Positions 22,643 to 34,390 are shown, counted from the stretch's first letter. The stretch: DNA of 64,000 bases from Cherax quadricarinatus (GCF_038502225.1 NC_091292.1:49215143-49279142); one strand, 5' to 3'. Notes: generated by a model not told the origin, from the letters alone. Translations and numbers: made by a program.

Positions 22643-22873
22643 TTGAGATATCTTAGGGAACAAATGGATTCGACAGTTAAAAATAGGAGAGGAGAGTTAT
22701 TAGATGGACAGTTAGAGGTATCAGAAAGAGAATATTTTGAGGAACTGTTAAATATTGATGATGATAGAGAAGCTGTGATTTCGTGTATTGGCCACGGAGG
22801 TATAACATCTTGTAGAAGTGAGGAAGAGCCAGTTGTGAGTGTGGGGAAGTGTGTCAGGCAGTGGGTAGAATGA
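22643..22873 (+). pseudogene. RTE-like linker before reverse transcriptase
   Basis: MRYLREQMDSTVKNRRGELL...REYFEELLNIDDDREA. The YFEELLN motif lies between endonuclease and RT in this group. A frame change precedes the following GKVAGIDGI..MLKAGGD block (about 22880-22940). Confidence 0.6.
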
Positions 22874-23201
22874 AAGGGGGTAAAGTAGCTGGGATTGATG
22901 GGATAAAGACAAATATGTTAAAAGCAGGTGGGGATATTGTTTTTGGAGTGGTTAGTGCTTTTATTTAATAAATGTATGGGATAGGGTAAGGTACCTAGGG
23001 ACTGACAGAAAGTATGAATAGTTCCTTTGTATAAAGACAAAGGGGATAAAAGACAGTATAAAAATTATAGGGGAATAATCTTGTTGAGTATTCCTGGTAA
23101 AGTGAATGGTAGTTATTACTGAAAGAACTAAGAGTAAGACAGAGAGCAGATGAACAAGAAGGCTTTTGGAAGGGTAGGGGCGTGTAGACCAAGTATTTTC
23201 A

Positions 23202-23633
23202 GTGATACATATAGGTGAACAGTTTTTAGTTAAGGGTAAAGGAGTTTTTGTGGCATTTATGGATTTGGAAATGGCGTATGATAAGGTGGATGGTAGAGCA
23301 ACGTGGCAGATGTTGCAGTTGTATGAAATAGGAGGTAGGTTACTGAAAGCAGTGAAGAGTTTTTACGAGAATAGTGAGGTTCTGGTCACAGTATGGAGGA
23401 GAAAGGGAGATTATTTTCCAGCAAAAATAGGCCTTAGACAGGAATGTGTGAAGTCAAAATGGTTGTTCAATATACTTATAGAGGGGATTGTAAGAGAAGT
23501 GAATGTTCGGGTGTTAGGCAGAGGTGTGGGATTAAAAGATAAAGAATCTAACACAAAGTGGGAGTTATCACAGTTCCTTTTTTCTAATGACACTGTCATT
23601 TGGGAGATTTTGAAGAGAAGTAGCAGAGGTTAG
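23202..23633 (+). pseudogene. Reverse transcriptase palm fragment of the RTE-like element
   Basis: Visible motifs are VFVAFMDLEMAYDKVD (motif A with catalytic Asp), LRQECVKSKWLFNILI (degraded G-x-RQGC-x-SPWLFN) and QFLFSNDTVIWE where YADD is expected. Both active-site Asp positions of the last box are altered, so the domain is dead. Further decayed sequence to about 24.1 kb belongs to the C-terminal part. Confidence 0.75.
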
Positions 23634-24501
23634 TGGACGAGATTGGTAGGGTATGTAAAAGAAGGAAATTTAAAGTAAACATAGGAAAGAGTAAGGTGAT
23701 AAAGATAACAATAAATTTTTTTAATAAAAGATTGGATATCAGATTGGAGGGAGTATGGAGGAAGTGAGCATATTCAGATATTTGGGAGTGGACTTGTCAG
23801 CAGATAGGTCCATGAACTAATCAGCAAAATAAGGTGAGTGGTGCACTGAGGCGTCTGTGGAGACAAAGAACATTATCCATGGAAGCAAAGAGGGGAATGT
23901 ATGAGAGTATAGTTATACCAATGCTCTTGTAGGGATGTGATGCATGGATGATGAATGATGCAATAAAGAGAAGGCTGGAGGCAGTGGAGAAGTCGTATTT
24001 GAGGGCAATGTGTGTCATAAATATAATGCAGAGAATCCGTTGCTTGGAGGTGTGGAGTGACTAAACGTATTATCCATAGGGCATAGGAGGGAGGATGGAA
24101 CAAAATAGAATGACTTGGAGAGCATATTAATCTGTAATGGAAGGAAGACTGGTTAGTGTCGGCATAGGAAAGGTTGGAGGAGGGGGGTCAAGGAGGTTTT
24201 GTGTGTGAGAGGCTTGAATTTCCAGCAAGACTGTGTGAGCATGTTAGGAGCAAGTGGAGACAAATGGTTTTTAGTGAGTTGACGTGCTGTTGGAGTGTGA
24301 ACAAAGGTAACATTTATGAAGGGATTCAAGGAAAATGGCAGGTCGGATTTGAGTCCTGGAGGTGGGAAGTACAGTGCCGGCACTCTGAAGGATAGGTGTT
24401 GATAAGTTGTAGTCTTATAACTGTAGTGAAAGCATGCCTCTGGCAAGACAGTGATGGAGTGAATGATGATGAAAGTGTTTCCTCATTTTCGGGTCACCCT
24501 G

Positions 24502-25575
24502 TGTTGAGAAATGGGATTACCAATTAAGATATAATTTATAATTTTTAAATATAGGGAACACTTAGCTGATAAAAGACAGCAAATCGTCGACACAGCCGCC
24601 CCTGCAGACGAGGTCTTGAATTGTTGTCATGATCATCTCTCAATGGGCTGGAATAGATCATATTATGTAAACAATAATTTACCCCATATGTCAGCATATG
24701 TCATTTACTGATGGCTGACAAACTTACTTGTTTGGACTCAAAAGTCTGCACCTTACTGCCGACGATAGGTTGATTACAAACTCCTTGCGACTCAAGAACT
24801 GCGCAGCCCCCTGTACTACAAGAAATTCGTAACCTACCTTGCTCTTGTAGCGTGAGCGAGCTATGGTGTTCTTCACACCTTCGACAGGTATCGGTGACTT
24901 GATAGAAGCTGAAGTGTCCTTGGATGTCCACGTCTTCCGTAGTCTAGGAATACGCACACTGGTACACTATGTTCCACAAGATTTGTTTTTATTGTTCACA
25001 GTCTTATCACTAAAGAAGCTGATCACATTCTCTTAAGTGTTTATTGTGTTTTATGAGACACTTTGTTCACACTAATGCACAGATCGTTCTTTGTTGGTTA
25101 TCCTGGCGTCAGTGTCACTCTCAGTAGAGTCAAAAGTAATCTGAAGATGCCACAGCACCCCACGCCGTTACTGCCCCTTGCACAAAGGAAAAGCTGACCT
25201 AGTACTTTTGCTTCCTTGCCACTTCCTCGATGAAGCAAAGCAGAATGTTTGATTCTTGCTGTCTTAAGCATAGACAACAATGTACACTATCTTTACCATA
25301 ATAATAAAGTGGGAGCAGGATTTTCCTTAATTGTCCTGCTAAGGTAAGAGATGAACTGTCTTTTATTAAACTACACTTCGCAACACAGGAGTCTGCAAAA
25401 AGTGTTGGTCGAAGCGACCACGTCCCATACTCGTACTGCATCTGCTATCAATTACTCACTGTAGCAGTAAACAAGATATTTGCCCCTTCTGAGATGGCTG
25501 GGCCCCTCAGGGCTGAAAGGGGCTGAAAGGGGCTGAAGGGGGCTGATATCCCCTCCTGTAGAAAATTTCTCCACA
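24502..25575 (-). repeat. 3' LTR of BEL copy 1
   Basis: 1074 bp, TGTTGAGAAATGGG...CTCCACA on the plus strand. Compared with its partner it lacks a few bases around the cccctaggggg palindrome near 24680. A G-rich tract (tggggggcggcggagg) follows on the plus strand where the polypurine tract of a minus-strand element would lie on the other strand. Confidence 0.93.
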
Positions 25576-25607
25576 CTGGGGGGCGGCGGAGGTTCGCTGC
25601 AGGTGAA

Positions 25608-26846
25608 CTATTCATCACTTAACATCAATTTAATTTTCTCACTCACCACCACTGCTGCTTGTCTTTTCTGAACAGCTTTAATCTGTGTGGTTTCTGGAGA
25701 ATCACTAATTTTGTTTTCAACACTGTGTAATTCTAATGGTACTAGTTTATGTATTGTCCGCTTATTCACTACACCTTTCCTTAAAACATCAACTGTCCTG
25801 ATGATTCCATTTGCATCAGGATATATGGTCACAATTTTTCCAAGTGGCCATTGGGACCTCGGACCATCATTGTCAATAATCACTATGTCACCAGGTCTTA
25901 AGGACTTATGATTTTCAGGAACACCAGCTCAATAGAAGTGTTCTCTCAATGAGGTGAGATAGTCTTCTTGCCAAATTTTCTCCCAACATTCAATCACTTT
26001 ATTAAGGTGTTTGAATTTACGTCTGAGTTGCTCAGGTTCGAAATAAGTAGGATCCTCTATGATTTCTTTATCATTCATGGGAGGAACAGGTTCGAGCCTT
26101 CTGCCATTGAGTAAATGAGATGGACTTAACACTTCTAAATTGTCCAGATCTTCGGTAACATAAGTTAGAGATCTGTTGTTGACTCTATTTTCTATTTCAG
26201 TCACAACTGTACGGAATTCTTCCAAGTCTATTCTCTGACGATGAAGAGTCTTCCTTAAGCAACGTTTTACAATGCCGATCATTCTTTCATAAAATCCGCC
26301 GTTCCATGGAGATTTAGGAGGAATGTATCTCCAACGACAACTGCGTTGATTCAGCATCTGTTGTACTTCTGGTTGATCAAAGATCTTGCTTATATAAGCA
26401 GCACCAGCAACAAAGTTCGTTGCATTATCTGAAATCATCAGTCTGGGACATGCCCTTCTGGCTGCAAACCTTCTGAATAATTTGATAAAGGTTTCAGCAG
26501 ACATGTCAGTGGCTACTTCTAGATGTACTGCTCTAGTCGTAGCACAAGTGAACAAACAGATGTACACCTTGATGGGAACTTTGTCAACTGTTTTGGTTAA
26601 AATTATTGGTCCAGTGTAATCTACACCTGTCACCTCAAATGGAGTGACATGACAAACTCTTTCAGAGGGATATGGAGGTGGACCTGGATTCTGACATACT
26701 CGCATATCGTAGTGACGACAAGTAATACAAGCCTTTATTTGTTTTTTCACACTTTGTCGACCTTGAGGTATCCAGTAGGATTGTCGTATATGACAAAGTG
26801 TGTCGGCTACCCCACCATGTAACACGTTACTGTGGGCGTTTTGCAC
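25608..26846 (-). pseudogene. BEL copy 1 integrase and C-terminal domain
   Basis: Integrase inserts the cDNA into the host chromosome. 26846-25929 holds the zinc-binding region (ACITCRHYD with upstream His), then the catalytic triad: Asp in GVDYTGPI, Asp in MISDNATNF, Glu in SPWNGGFYERMI. All three are present. The frame ends with a TGA where copy-type BEL elements continue (HFY then stop; a Trp codon is expected). The remaining C-terminal domain (DUF5641-like: GDIV-type start, NDGPRSQWPLGKIV) continues in the same sense at 25883-25608. A 1-nt deletion separates integrase from RNase H at about 26840. Confidence 0.9.
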
Positions 26847-27837
26847 AATGTTTCGTTAGCCAATGATTCTTGGGGATCAATATTGGATGTATGGCTTCTT
26901 TAGGTACTGAAGAATTATGAATTCTTCCTCGACATCTTATAATCTTTTCTGAGTCAAGATAAAATCCTAAAGAATTAATCATAACAGGTTTCTTTGGGGA
27001 TTTATCTTGTGTTTCTAAAAATTTATATTCTGTAGAGAAAACATCTTTCTGGATTAGTTTCACCCAGTATTTAATGGGTTCAAGATATTCATAAACAAGT
27101 TTTATTCCTTTAATGAATTTAAAGACAAGAGCTGTAACACTTAAGAGATTACCCAAAGATGAGTATTTAGATCCATCAATGACTATTTCTGTCGTGTCTG
27201 CAGTATTTACACAACTTATTTCTGCTGTGTTCAAGCAGACTGTTTCTTCTGGCATAATGTGAGCATTTTGCTGAGGCCAATTATTTTCACTAGAGAGCAA
27301 GCTCGGTCCGTGGAGCCATAATTTATTATCCACAAATTTCTTGAGTGGGACACCACGTGACAACATGTCAGCTGGATTCTCTTGGGTAGAGACGTGGAGA
27401 AAGAGATAATCTCTCTGCATCTCTTTTATTTCTGCTACTCTGTCCTGTACATAGACCAATTTACTCTTATTATTTCTTAACCACTGGAGAACTGCTTCAT
27501 TATCACTCCAGATCATGTTTTTTTGAATATTGAGATGATCAAGTACTTTGTTGAGATAGACAGCTAATTTTTTACCTACATAGAGTGCTGTCAGTTCCAA
27601 TTGTGGTACTGTTCTGACCTTCAAGGGTGCTACCCTGGCCTTTGAAGCAATTAGTGTACTTCCTTCAGCATTACTCATGTAAGCTACAGCGTCATAACCT
27701 CTGGTTGACGCATCACAGAACACATGTAATGTGTAATTGTTTCCCTCTTGACCTATTTGTCTGGGAAATTGAATTTGATGAAGTTGTTTAAACTCTTTGG
27801 AAATTTCATCCCATGCTTGACTCATTTCAAGAGGCAA
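26827..27837 (-). pseudogene. BEL copy 1 RNase H region
   Basis: The 336-codon frame has HVFCDASTRGYDAVAYM (first Asp), PQLELTALYVGKKL (Glu), MIWSDNEAVLQWL (Asp) and STQENPADMLSRG (last Asp), the RNase H set of BEL elements. It ends with LIPKNHWLTKH just before the integrase zinc finger, shifted by one base. Just upstream a TAG replaces the Glu codon before NLPLEMSQAWDE. Confidence 0.9.
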
Positions 27838-27891
27838 GTTCTAATCCCATCCAATTTTGAGCTTCCATGCATCTTGCTTAAGTATTTTACC

Positions 27892-28974
27892 CTATATGGT
27901 AATTGGTGAGACGAGTCCTAGCGGATCAAAACATTGTGATACATCCGACAGTAAACTACGTTTAGTGAGTGTACTGCATGATTTATTGTTTATCCTTTTG
28001 AGACTCAAAGTATCTTCCTGTTTGTTCCAATTAAGTCCCAGCATATTGTTGCAATCAGGAATTTCAGCTTCAGGGAAATCTTCTTTGATAAGTTCTCTTA
28101 ATTGCTTTGAATTTGTATTCCACATCCTTAGAGGCATATTTGCTTCTATCATCTCCTTGTTAGCTTCTCTGTATAAGGATTTCAAATCCTCCTCTTTATT
28201 CACAGTATCTTGAAGATTGTCCACATAGAAACTTTTCTATAAGATTTCTTTGAAGCGACTTTCAGATTTCTTCAAATGTGTATTTAGAGTAGCTTCTAGT
28301 AAGAATGGAGAGGATGTTGCACCAAACAATACTGATTTGAAACGATAAGTTTTCACAGGACTTTGAGGATCATATGGATTTTCAGGCCACAAGAATCGAT
28401 TATAATCTCTATCTATTTCTTGTAGTCCTACTCTTAAGAAAGCCTTGGAAATATCAGCCGTGTAGGCATATGGGTTTGTGCGAAATTTCATAAGCACGTC
28501 TCCAAGCTTCTCAGTTAGTGAGGGTCGGGTCATCAGACAACCATTAAGACTTGCTACGTCTTTATTTGCACGTGCGCTGCAATTATATACAACACGTAGT
28601 GGAGTGGTTTCAGAATCTTTTCTGACTCCATGGTGCGGGAGATAATGAGCTTCTGTCTTCAACTTATCTTCGACTACTTCCTCAATGAATTTATTGTCCA
28701 ACTGTTCTTGTATGATATTATCATAGACAGTCAGTAGCTCTGGATTCTTCCGGAGCTCATGTATTTGTGCTTTCATTTGTCCGAAAGCCATGCGATAATT
28801 GCTAGGCAGATGTGGTGGATTTAATTTCCATGGTAACCTAACCCAATACTGTCCATCTTTATATTTGACAGTGTCCAAATATTGGTTATAAGTCTGAGAC
28901 TCTTTTGGGCTTGGTTTATTTACATCAATACCTATCACATCTAAATCCCACAACTTATCAACCGGTTCATTCAT
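27892..28974 (-). pseudogene. BEL copy 1 reverse transcriptase
   Basis: The start overlaps the end of the protease frame by four bases (a frameshift relative to copy 2, where both are one ORF). Motifs: LRVVYNCSARANKDVASLN, YTADISKAFLRVGL (motif A), VLFGATSSPFLLEA, and FYVDNLQ as the YxDD-type box. YVDN also occurs in copy 2, so it is the family form and not a mutation. An in-frame TAG (28237-28239) lies four codons before YVDN, and a second TAG ends the frame at 27892. Confidence 0.9.
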
Positions 28975-29783
28975 TTCTTCCAGTAATGATAATTTTTGTG
29001 GGGTACATGATCAGCGGTTATTCTCGTAACTTGTACATTTTCCACTGAATCAATATCAGCTTCTTTTCCACTTTGAGAGGGAATGGGACCACATATCATG
29101 TGGCCTCCTGCTGTTTTCAGCAAGTGAACATCATGTTTACTTACAATATTTTGCACAAAACAGTGATAATAATCACTTCCAATGATTAAATCAATTGGAT
29201 TAATTGTGTCCGTCTGTATGTCAGGACAAACTAACTTGACCTTAGCTGCTTTCAGTGCTGCAACTGTTTCTTTTAATCCCTGGATCTGCACAGACTTAGG
29301 CAAATCATCTACTACCACAGCTTCTACTGTCTTTTTCCTGTTTCCTAGACCAACAGTGATCCTGGCTAGGTCATATGTCTGTTTACCAGAATTGTGGAAA
29401 AAAACAGGTATATCTAACTGTACTTTGGCATAGGGTTGTTTATTCAGTTTCTGCAACACTGTTCTTCTTATGAAGGACCTTTGTGAGCCTTGATCAAATA
29501 GTGTTAGCACATTGGTTTTGTGTAATGTATTACATAACTCAACTCGAGCTATCGGGAGAGCAGTTGCTTTAAACTTATCTCTCACATTTAATGCTGTTGC
29601 TTGTTGACTTCCCGATTCTGTGGAAGTCTTCTGCTGTTCAGCAAAAGTATTTTGGCATAATGTTGTATGATGCATACCCTTGCATTTAAAACACTTCTTC
29701 AGTGAGCATTTTCCTCTCTTGTGTTCACATAAACACTTGATGCATCTTTTCAGCTGATGAACACGTTGTTTACGTGCCTCCAT
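28971..29783 (-). pseudogene. BEL copy 1 zinc knuckles and aspartic protease
   Basis: The N-terminal part has cysteine-rich knuckles (CIKCLCEHKRGKC, CFKCKGMHHTTLC) of the Gag end. The protease follows with LTLFDQGSQRSFI, the DUF1758-type active-site strand in which DQGS replaces D-S/T-G, and a later DLIIGSDYYH strand. The frame runs out at DHVPHKNYHYWKK where copy 2 continues into RT. Confidence 0.88.
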
Positions 29784-30889
29784 TGATGTGTATTGACTAC
29801 AATACTGTGCCCAATATGTTCCATCACAAGATACACATTTTGGAGTACGTTTATGTGACAGTCTGTTTACTGTCTGTTGTATTCACAGCTTGATAAATGC
29901 CTGTGTGGGATTTCCCATTTTGTGGTTTAGTGGGAGTAGGTATACTCTTTTTATACTGAGTTGAAGATTTGTTATCCACATGATTTGTGGATTTTTCATC
30001 TTGTCTCGTTGCTTGCATGCATGAAACTATTGTTTGTAAACCATTACTAATTTCTTCACAAGTGAAATAGCGTTTATTGAAGATAATATTTAATCGTTCA
30101 ATAGTTTGTGTGACAACTTATCTTGTACAATACCACTGATAAACCAATCACATTGCCTTAGGTCATATTTAGCACCTAGAGATCTGAGACTATTGTCTAA
30201 TGTGATTCTAAATGCCTGTAAGTCTGAAAAACAATGTTTGGGTGGCTTCAAACTTGATATTAAGACTGCATGTCTAACTCTGGTCTTGTCAGTATCAAAG
30301 TAATTGTCTGCTAAGACACGTAAGGCTATTTGATAATTGTCTTTAACCACCGGAAATGACTTAATCAGTTCATAGGGTTCTCCCTTCACAAGACATTTAA
30401 GATAATTGAACTTAGCAATCTCATCTATGTCAGTTCGTGAATTTACTATGGATTGAAAACCACTAATGAATTCTTCATTATTATGACCTTGGAAAATAGG
30501 TAATGACAATGTAGGTAAGCTTAGTAATGGGACACTTGTTGTTGTTACAGGTGTAACAGGTGTTTGACCACTAGTTACAGTAGGTCTCTCTGACAGAGTT
30601 TTGCGGCAGATAGCCTGTACTCCTGTCCACCTTAATTGTTCATTATTAAAGTATCCAAAACATTTTTAATTTCATCCTCAGTTAGATCTGATTCAAGAAA
30701 ATTCTTTTCATAATGTGTATAGTCTGAATTAATTATTTCCAGACGTTGTGTAAGTAATTCAAATTTGACCTCAAGATCATCAAAATCTATGTTTGTATCT
30801 TGAGTTAATCCTAGACAGACTGAAATTAGATTTTCTAATTGTGTAATCTTAGTGTGTAAACACTGAAACTGAGTTTTCAAACAAGCCAT
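29784..30889 (-). pseudogene. BEL copy 1 Gag
   Basis: The ATG at 30889 (MACLKTQFQ) equals the start of copy 2. Residues 1-90 form a Leu-rich helical region. The first frame breaks near 30655 by a 1-nt loss in a T run. The next part (30509-30090) carries the DUF1759 region (LPIFQGHNNEEF, KFNYLKCLVKGEPYELI, LRSLGAKYDLRQCDWF). A second 1-nt loss after DKLS breaks it again near 30115. The remaining stretch to 29784 is shifted. Confidence 0.85.
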
Positions 30890-31688
30890 TTTAATGGTAT
30901 ACTGAAAATTCCAGCACCACACTTAGAGTTTTTAAAAAACACTGTACTGCTATAAACAGCTGAGTTTTTGTTATGCTTAAGTCAGCAATAATCGAGTCAG
31001 ACACTACTGACCCACTAAGCTTAACCTCAGGGTCAATGATCATGAAGGGTACACAGTGCATGTGGCTGGTGTTTATGGCTTGAGTTTGCTGTGTCAGCCT
31101 GACAACGATGATTAATCGTAAATAACGATGTTATACACTTCATTCACTATATACTATAAATGCCACTGTATAACTGTAAATCACATGTGAATATTACTTA
31201 CACATATATAAATGTCACTGTTAATATATATTTGAAAGCTTACACTTCATATATAAGTTCCTTTAATATAACAGGTATATCTATAAGAAACAAACTTTAA
31301 CACAATCTTGTCTCTTAATTTCTGTCTATAAACATTATAAACTCTATGTGTATATGCACTATATATACACTATGTATATACAAACCAAACATCACTTGGG
31401 TTGTTGTTGTCTTAGTCAGCGCTTCTTCGAGCTTGGAGCAGTGGATGCCGGGTGCCACCCCCCGTTTTCTTGTTGGGTGAGTCACCCAGCTCCCGTTTTC
31501 TTTGGTTGAATGCTGGGTGAGCGCACGTGTTCTTTTGGCTGCCCATTCTCTGTTGGGTCTGGAGGGACTCATTTATACTGATTATATTGTAAAACACTAG
31601 TTTTACAGCTTTTTTCGAAGGACCTTGGCTCGTAGGTTATTTGTACACTGTAGTACAACATATTTGGACCACAGTGTGGCCTTTATCT
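30890..31688 (-). other. 5' leader of BEL copy 1
   Basis: About 800 bp, AT-rich with tatata runs. It aligns with 59308-60097 of copy 2. It contains a pair of cacccagc...cgttttc-type short repeats near 31450-31520 but no coding frame. Confidence 0.75.
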
Positions 31689-31704
31689 GGTTCGAGCATG
31701 ACCA
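31689..31704 (-). promoter_or_regulatory. Primer-binding site of BEL copy 1
   Basis: The minus strand reads TGGTCATGCTCGAACC a few bases after the 5' LTR. Copy 2 has TGGTCCTTCGAACTGG at the same place, so this copy has changed. Confidence 0.55.
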
Positions 31705-31707
31705 AAA

Positions 31708-32787
31708 TGTTGAGAAATGGGATTACCAACTAAGATAATAATTTATAATTTTTAAACATAGGGAACACTTAGCCGATAAAAGACAGCAAATCGTCTACAC
31801 AGCCGCCCCTGCAGACGAGGTCTTGAATTGTTGTCATGATCATCTCTCAACGGGCTGGAATAGATCATATTATGTAAACAATAATTTACCCCTAGGGGGT
31901 GTTATGTCAGCATATTTCATTCACTGATGGCTGACAACTTACTTGTTTGGACTCAAAAGTCCACACCTAACTGCCGACTATAGGTTGATTACAAACTCCT
32001 TGTGACTCAAGAACTGCGCAGTCCCCCGTACTACAAGAAATTCGTAACCTACCTTGTTCTTGTAGCGTGAGCTATGGTGTTCTTCACACCTTCGGCAGGT
32101 ATCGGTGACTTGATAGAAGCTGAAGTCTCCTTGGATGTCCACGTCTTCCATAGTCTAGGAATACGCACACTGGTACACTATCTTCCACAAGATTTGTTTT
32201 TATTGTTCACAGTCTTATCACTAAAAAAGCTGATCACACTTCTCTTAAGTGTTTATTGTGTTTTATGGGACACTTTGTTCACACTAATGCACAGATCGTT
32301 CTTTGTTGGTTATCCTGGCGTCAGTGCACTCTCAGTAGAGTCAAAAGCAATCTGAAGACGCCACAGCACCCCACGCCGTTACTGCCCCCAGCACAAAGGA
32401 AAAGCTGACCTAGTACTTTTGCTTCCTTGCCACTTCCTCGATGAAGCAAAGCAGAATGTTTGATTCTTGCTGTCTTAAGCATAGACAACAATGTACACTG
32501 TCTTTACCACAATAATAAAGTGGGAGCAGGATTTTCCTTAATTGTCCTGCTAAGGTAAGAGATGAACTGTCTTTTATTGAACTAAACTTTGCAACACAGG
32601 AGTCTGCAAGGAGCGTTGGTCGAAGTGACCACGTCCCATACTCATACTGCATCAGCTATCAATTACTCGTTGTAGCAGTAAACAAGATATTTGCCCCTTC
32701 TCAGAGGGCTGGGCCCCTGAGGGCTGAAAGGGGCTGAAAGGGGCTGAAGGGGGCTGATACCCCCCTCCTGGAGAAAATTTCTCCACA
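31708..32787 (-). repeat. 5' LTR of BEL copy 1
   Basis: 1080 bp, TGTTGAGAAATGGG...GAGAAAATTTCTCCACA on the plus strand. It retains the cccctaggggg palindrome near 31890. An 80-codon frame (32652-32410) is shared with the other LTRs but is probably not coding. Confidence 0.93.
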
Positions 32788-32830
32788 CCCTGCCTTGGTG
32801 GGAAAAGGCCGAAATGCTAATAAAAAAAGT
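32788..32830 (+). mobile_element. 3' tip of the RTE-like element, separated by BEL copy 1
   Basis: ccctgccttggtgggaaaagg, then a short end with taataaaaaaa. Joined to 24496 it gives the continuous sequence ttttcgggtcaccctgcc, which is how this family normally ends. Confidence 0.8.
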
Positions 32831-33339
32831 GAGGGGAATTTGTGAGACCAAGTCGCAATTTTGCAAGGAAGCTACACCACTCCTGATTGTTCCCTCACTG
32901 CCTCAATTTGTAAGGGGTAGACCCGAATTGTTTCGCAGTTTTGTCAAATCAGGTTTAGCCATCTTTACATACTATTCCAAGGTAACCACCATACGTCTGC
33001 CCAATCCTCAGAACGTCTGTGAGTATGTTCTGTAAGCGCTTCAGCTGTTTCAGCGTTTTCTGCATCAAGGATGCAATCCAGTAACCCAACTCAGCAGAGA
33101 GAAGCTACCATAGCTCAGATCTGCCAGAATCCAGTGTCTACACAAGCCTTCCACTGTGCCTATATTGCTTGTGCAAGCAGCAAATCGCTAGTCTGGCAGA
33201 AAATTCCATTACTGTGACATATTGTGGGTGAAAGCCAATGTAGCTTAGTGAGCCACGTGGTCGAGCAGCCAGCCAGCCAGCTGCTCCCACAACACCACCC
33301 ACCAACCCACCATGTGTGGTCAACCTCCCACACACATTC
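32831..33339. other. Unassigned intergenic sequence
   Basis: Mixed-composition sequence. No open frame or repeat that I can name. A ccagccagccagc run occurs at about 33270. Confidence 0.4.
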
Positions 33340-33404
33340 TAATAATAATAACAACAATAATAATAATACTCTTTATTTGTTATATGTACACGTACAAGGT
33401 AAAC
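33340..33404 (-). mobile_element. SINE 3' tail fragment
   Basis: On the minus strand ccttgtacgtgtacatat...aaataaagagtattattatt matches the tail of SINE type B (compare 42005-42050). The rest is absent. Confidence 0.55.
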
Positions 33405-33407
33405 AGA

Positions 33408-33660
33408 CGCTTAGGAGTCCGTGGTTCGATTCCCGGGAAGGGTGGAAACATTGGGCGTGTTTCCTTACACCGGTTGTCTATGTTCGTCATCAGTAATAAT
33501 GGGTGCCTAGGTGTTAATCGACTGGTGTGGGTCGCATCCTGGGAAAAAATTGCCCAGAATGCTCTGCATAACAAGAAGCTTTTTAAATAGTAGTATATCA
33601 TTGATGTCAGCTACGACTGTATACCTTGTACACGTACTTGTAGAAATAAAGATATTACTA
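33408..33660 (+). mobile_element. tRNA-derived SINE (S2), 3' body type B, 5'-truncated
   Basis: Starts near the B box (ggttcgattcc). It continues with gtgtttcc, gttgtctatgttc, tcgactggtgtgggtcgcat, then the type-B body (gctctgcataacaag..., gtataccttgtacacg, aataaagatatt). The A-box half is missing. Confidence 0.8.
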
Positions 33661-33663
33661 TTA

Positions 33664-34047
33664 TAGGGAAAGCCCCTTGGTATGCAGAGCATTTCTGGCA
33701 AATTAGGTCAAATTTGTCCCCAGGATGCGACCCACACCACTTGACAAACACCCAAGTACCTATTTTACTGATAAATGAACATGGACAGCAGGTATCTTAA
33801 GAGTTCATTACCTTTGTAAATTGTGAATTCATTACCTCTGTAACTTGCTCAGCTATCAAAACTTTGAGGCCCAGTCCCTGGACCCATTATGTACCTCTGT
33901 AATCTTTTGACTACCGCCCACAGGATGGGTATGGGGTGCATAATAAACATATTAAACTAAAATAAAAAATGTTTCCACCCATACCGGGAATCGACCCCTA
34001 GACCTCAGTGTGTGAACTGAATGCGTTAGCAATCGAGCGACGGGACA
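33664..34047 (-). mobile_element. tRNA-derived SINE (S3), type B, with a nested retroposon
   Basis: Minus-strand SINE: tail near 33675 (tatgcagagcatttc on plus), head near 33970-34047 (gggaatcgacccctag on plus). It is split by 33798-33966. Confidence 0.75.
33798..33966 (+). mobile_element. 3' end of a further retroposon nested in SINE S3
   Basis: The block with acctctgtaacttgctcagc, gtccctggacccattatg and gggtatggggtgcataataa ends in an A-rich tail (ttaaactaaaataaaaa). It interrupts the SINE between ggtatctt and tgtttccaccc. Family not known to me by name. Confidence 0.55.
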
Positions 34048-34154
34048 CCTCTTAATACATCGTCCGGAGACCACTAAAATGTATAGGTGTGTGGATCGTC
34101 GTAAAACTGCATAAATCGTCTCTGATTCGCCAATTTTGTCTATGAGAAAGACAC

Positions 34155-34390
34155 ATCTCTGTGACGTTGACTGTCGTCTCTGTCGTCATTGTGTGACCAG
34201 TGACAACAACCATACAGCAGGCGCCTCTCACCACCTCTGTGGCCTTGACTGCCATCTGTGTCGTCATTGTGTGACCAGTGACAACAACCATACAGCAGGC
34301 GCCTCTCACCACCTCTGTGGCCTTGACTGCCATCTGTGTCGTCATTGTGTGGCCAGTGACAACAACCACAAAGCAGCCGCCTCTCACCAC
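34155..34390. repeat. Tandem repeat, 78-bp unit, three copies
   Basis: The unit contains tcgtcattgtgtgaccagtg and catacagcaggcgcctctca. The catacagcag motif recurs 78 bp apart (34211, 34289). As 78 is divisible by three, both strands show open frames of repeated peptide; I do not regard these as genes. Confidence 0.9.

Larger units (their letters stand above)
22060..24496 (+). mobile_element. RTE-like non-LTR retrotransposon, 5'-truncated and decayed
   Basis: Pieces appear in order: endonuclease C-terminus (22.07 kb), linker (22.6-22.9 kb), reverse transcriptase (22.9-23.63 kb), C-terminal and 3' UTR parts (to 24496). The last 3' UTR bases are cut by the BEL insertion and continue at 32788. 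Stops and shifts are common. It resembles an abundant decapod RTE-type family; the exact clade is not resolved. Confidence 0.8.
24502..32787 (-). mobile_element. BEL/Pao LTR retrotransposon (BEL copy 1), multiply inactivated
   Basis: An 8286-bp element with LTRs 24502-25575 and 31708-32787, ends TGTTGAGAAATGGG and TTTCTCCACA, and a 5-bp duplication ccctg (24497-24501, 32788-32792). Minus-strand order is leader, Gag, zinc knuckles, protease, RT, RNase H, integrase and a C-terminal domain, as in BEL/Pao. Compared with copy 2 (58216 onwards) it has at least three in-frame TAG/TGA stops and several 1-nt deletions. It sits inside the 3' UTR of the RTE-like element. Confidence 0.95.

Noticed and set aside
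25576..25600. Polypurine tract of BEL copy 1
   Set aside because: On the coding (minus) strand the stretch beside the 3' LTR is pyrimidine-rich, so I do not call a tract.
27857..28213. 118-codon plus-strand frame (also 62772-63128 on the minus strand)
   Set aside because: Antisense shadow of the BEL reverse transcriptase region, present wherever that region is conserved.
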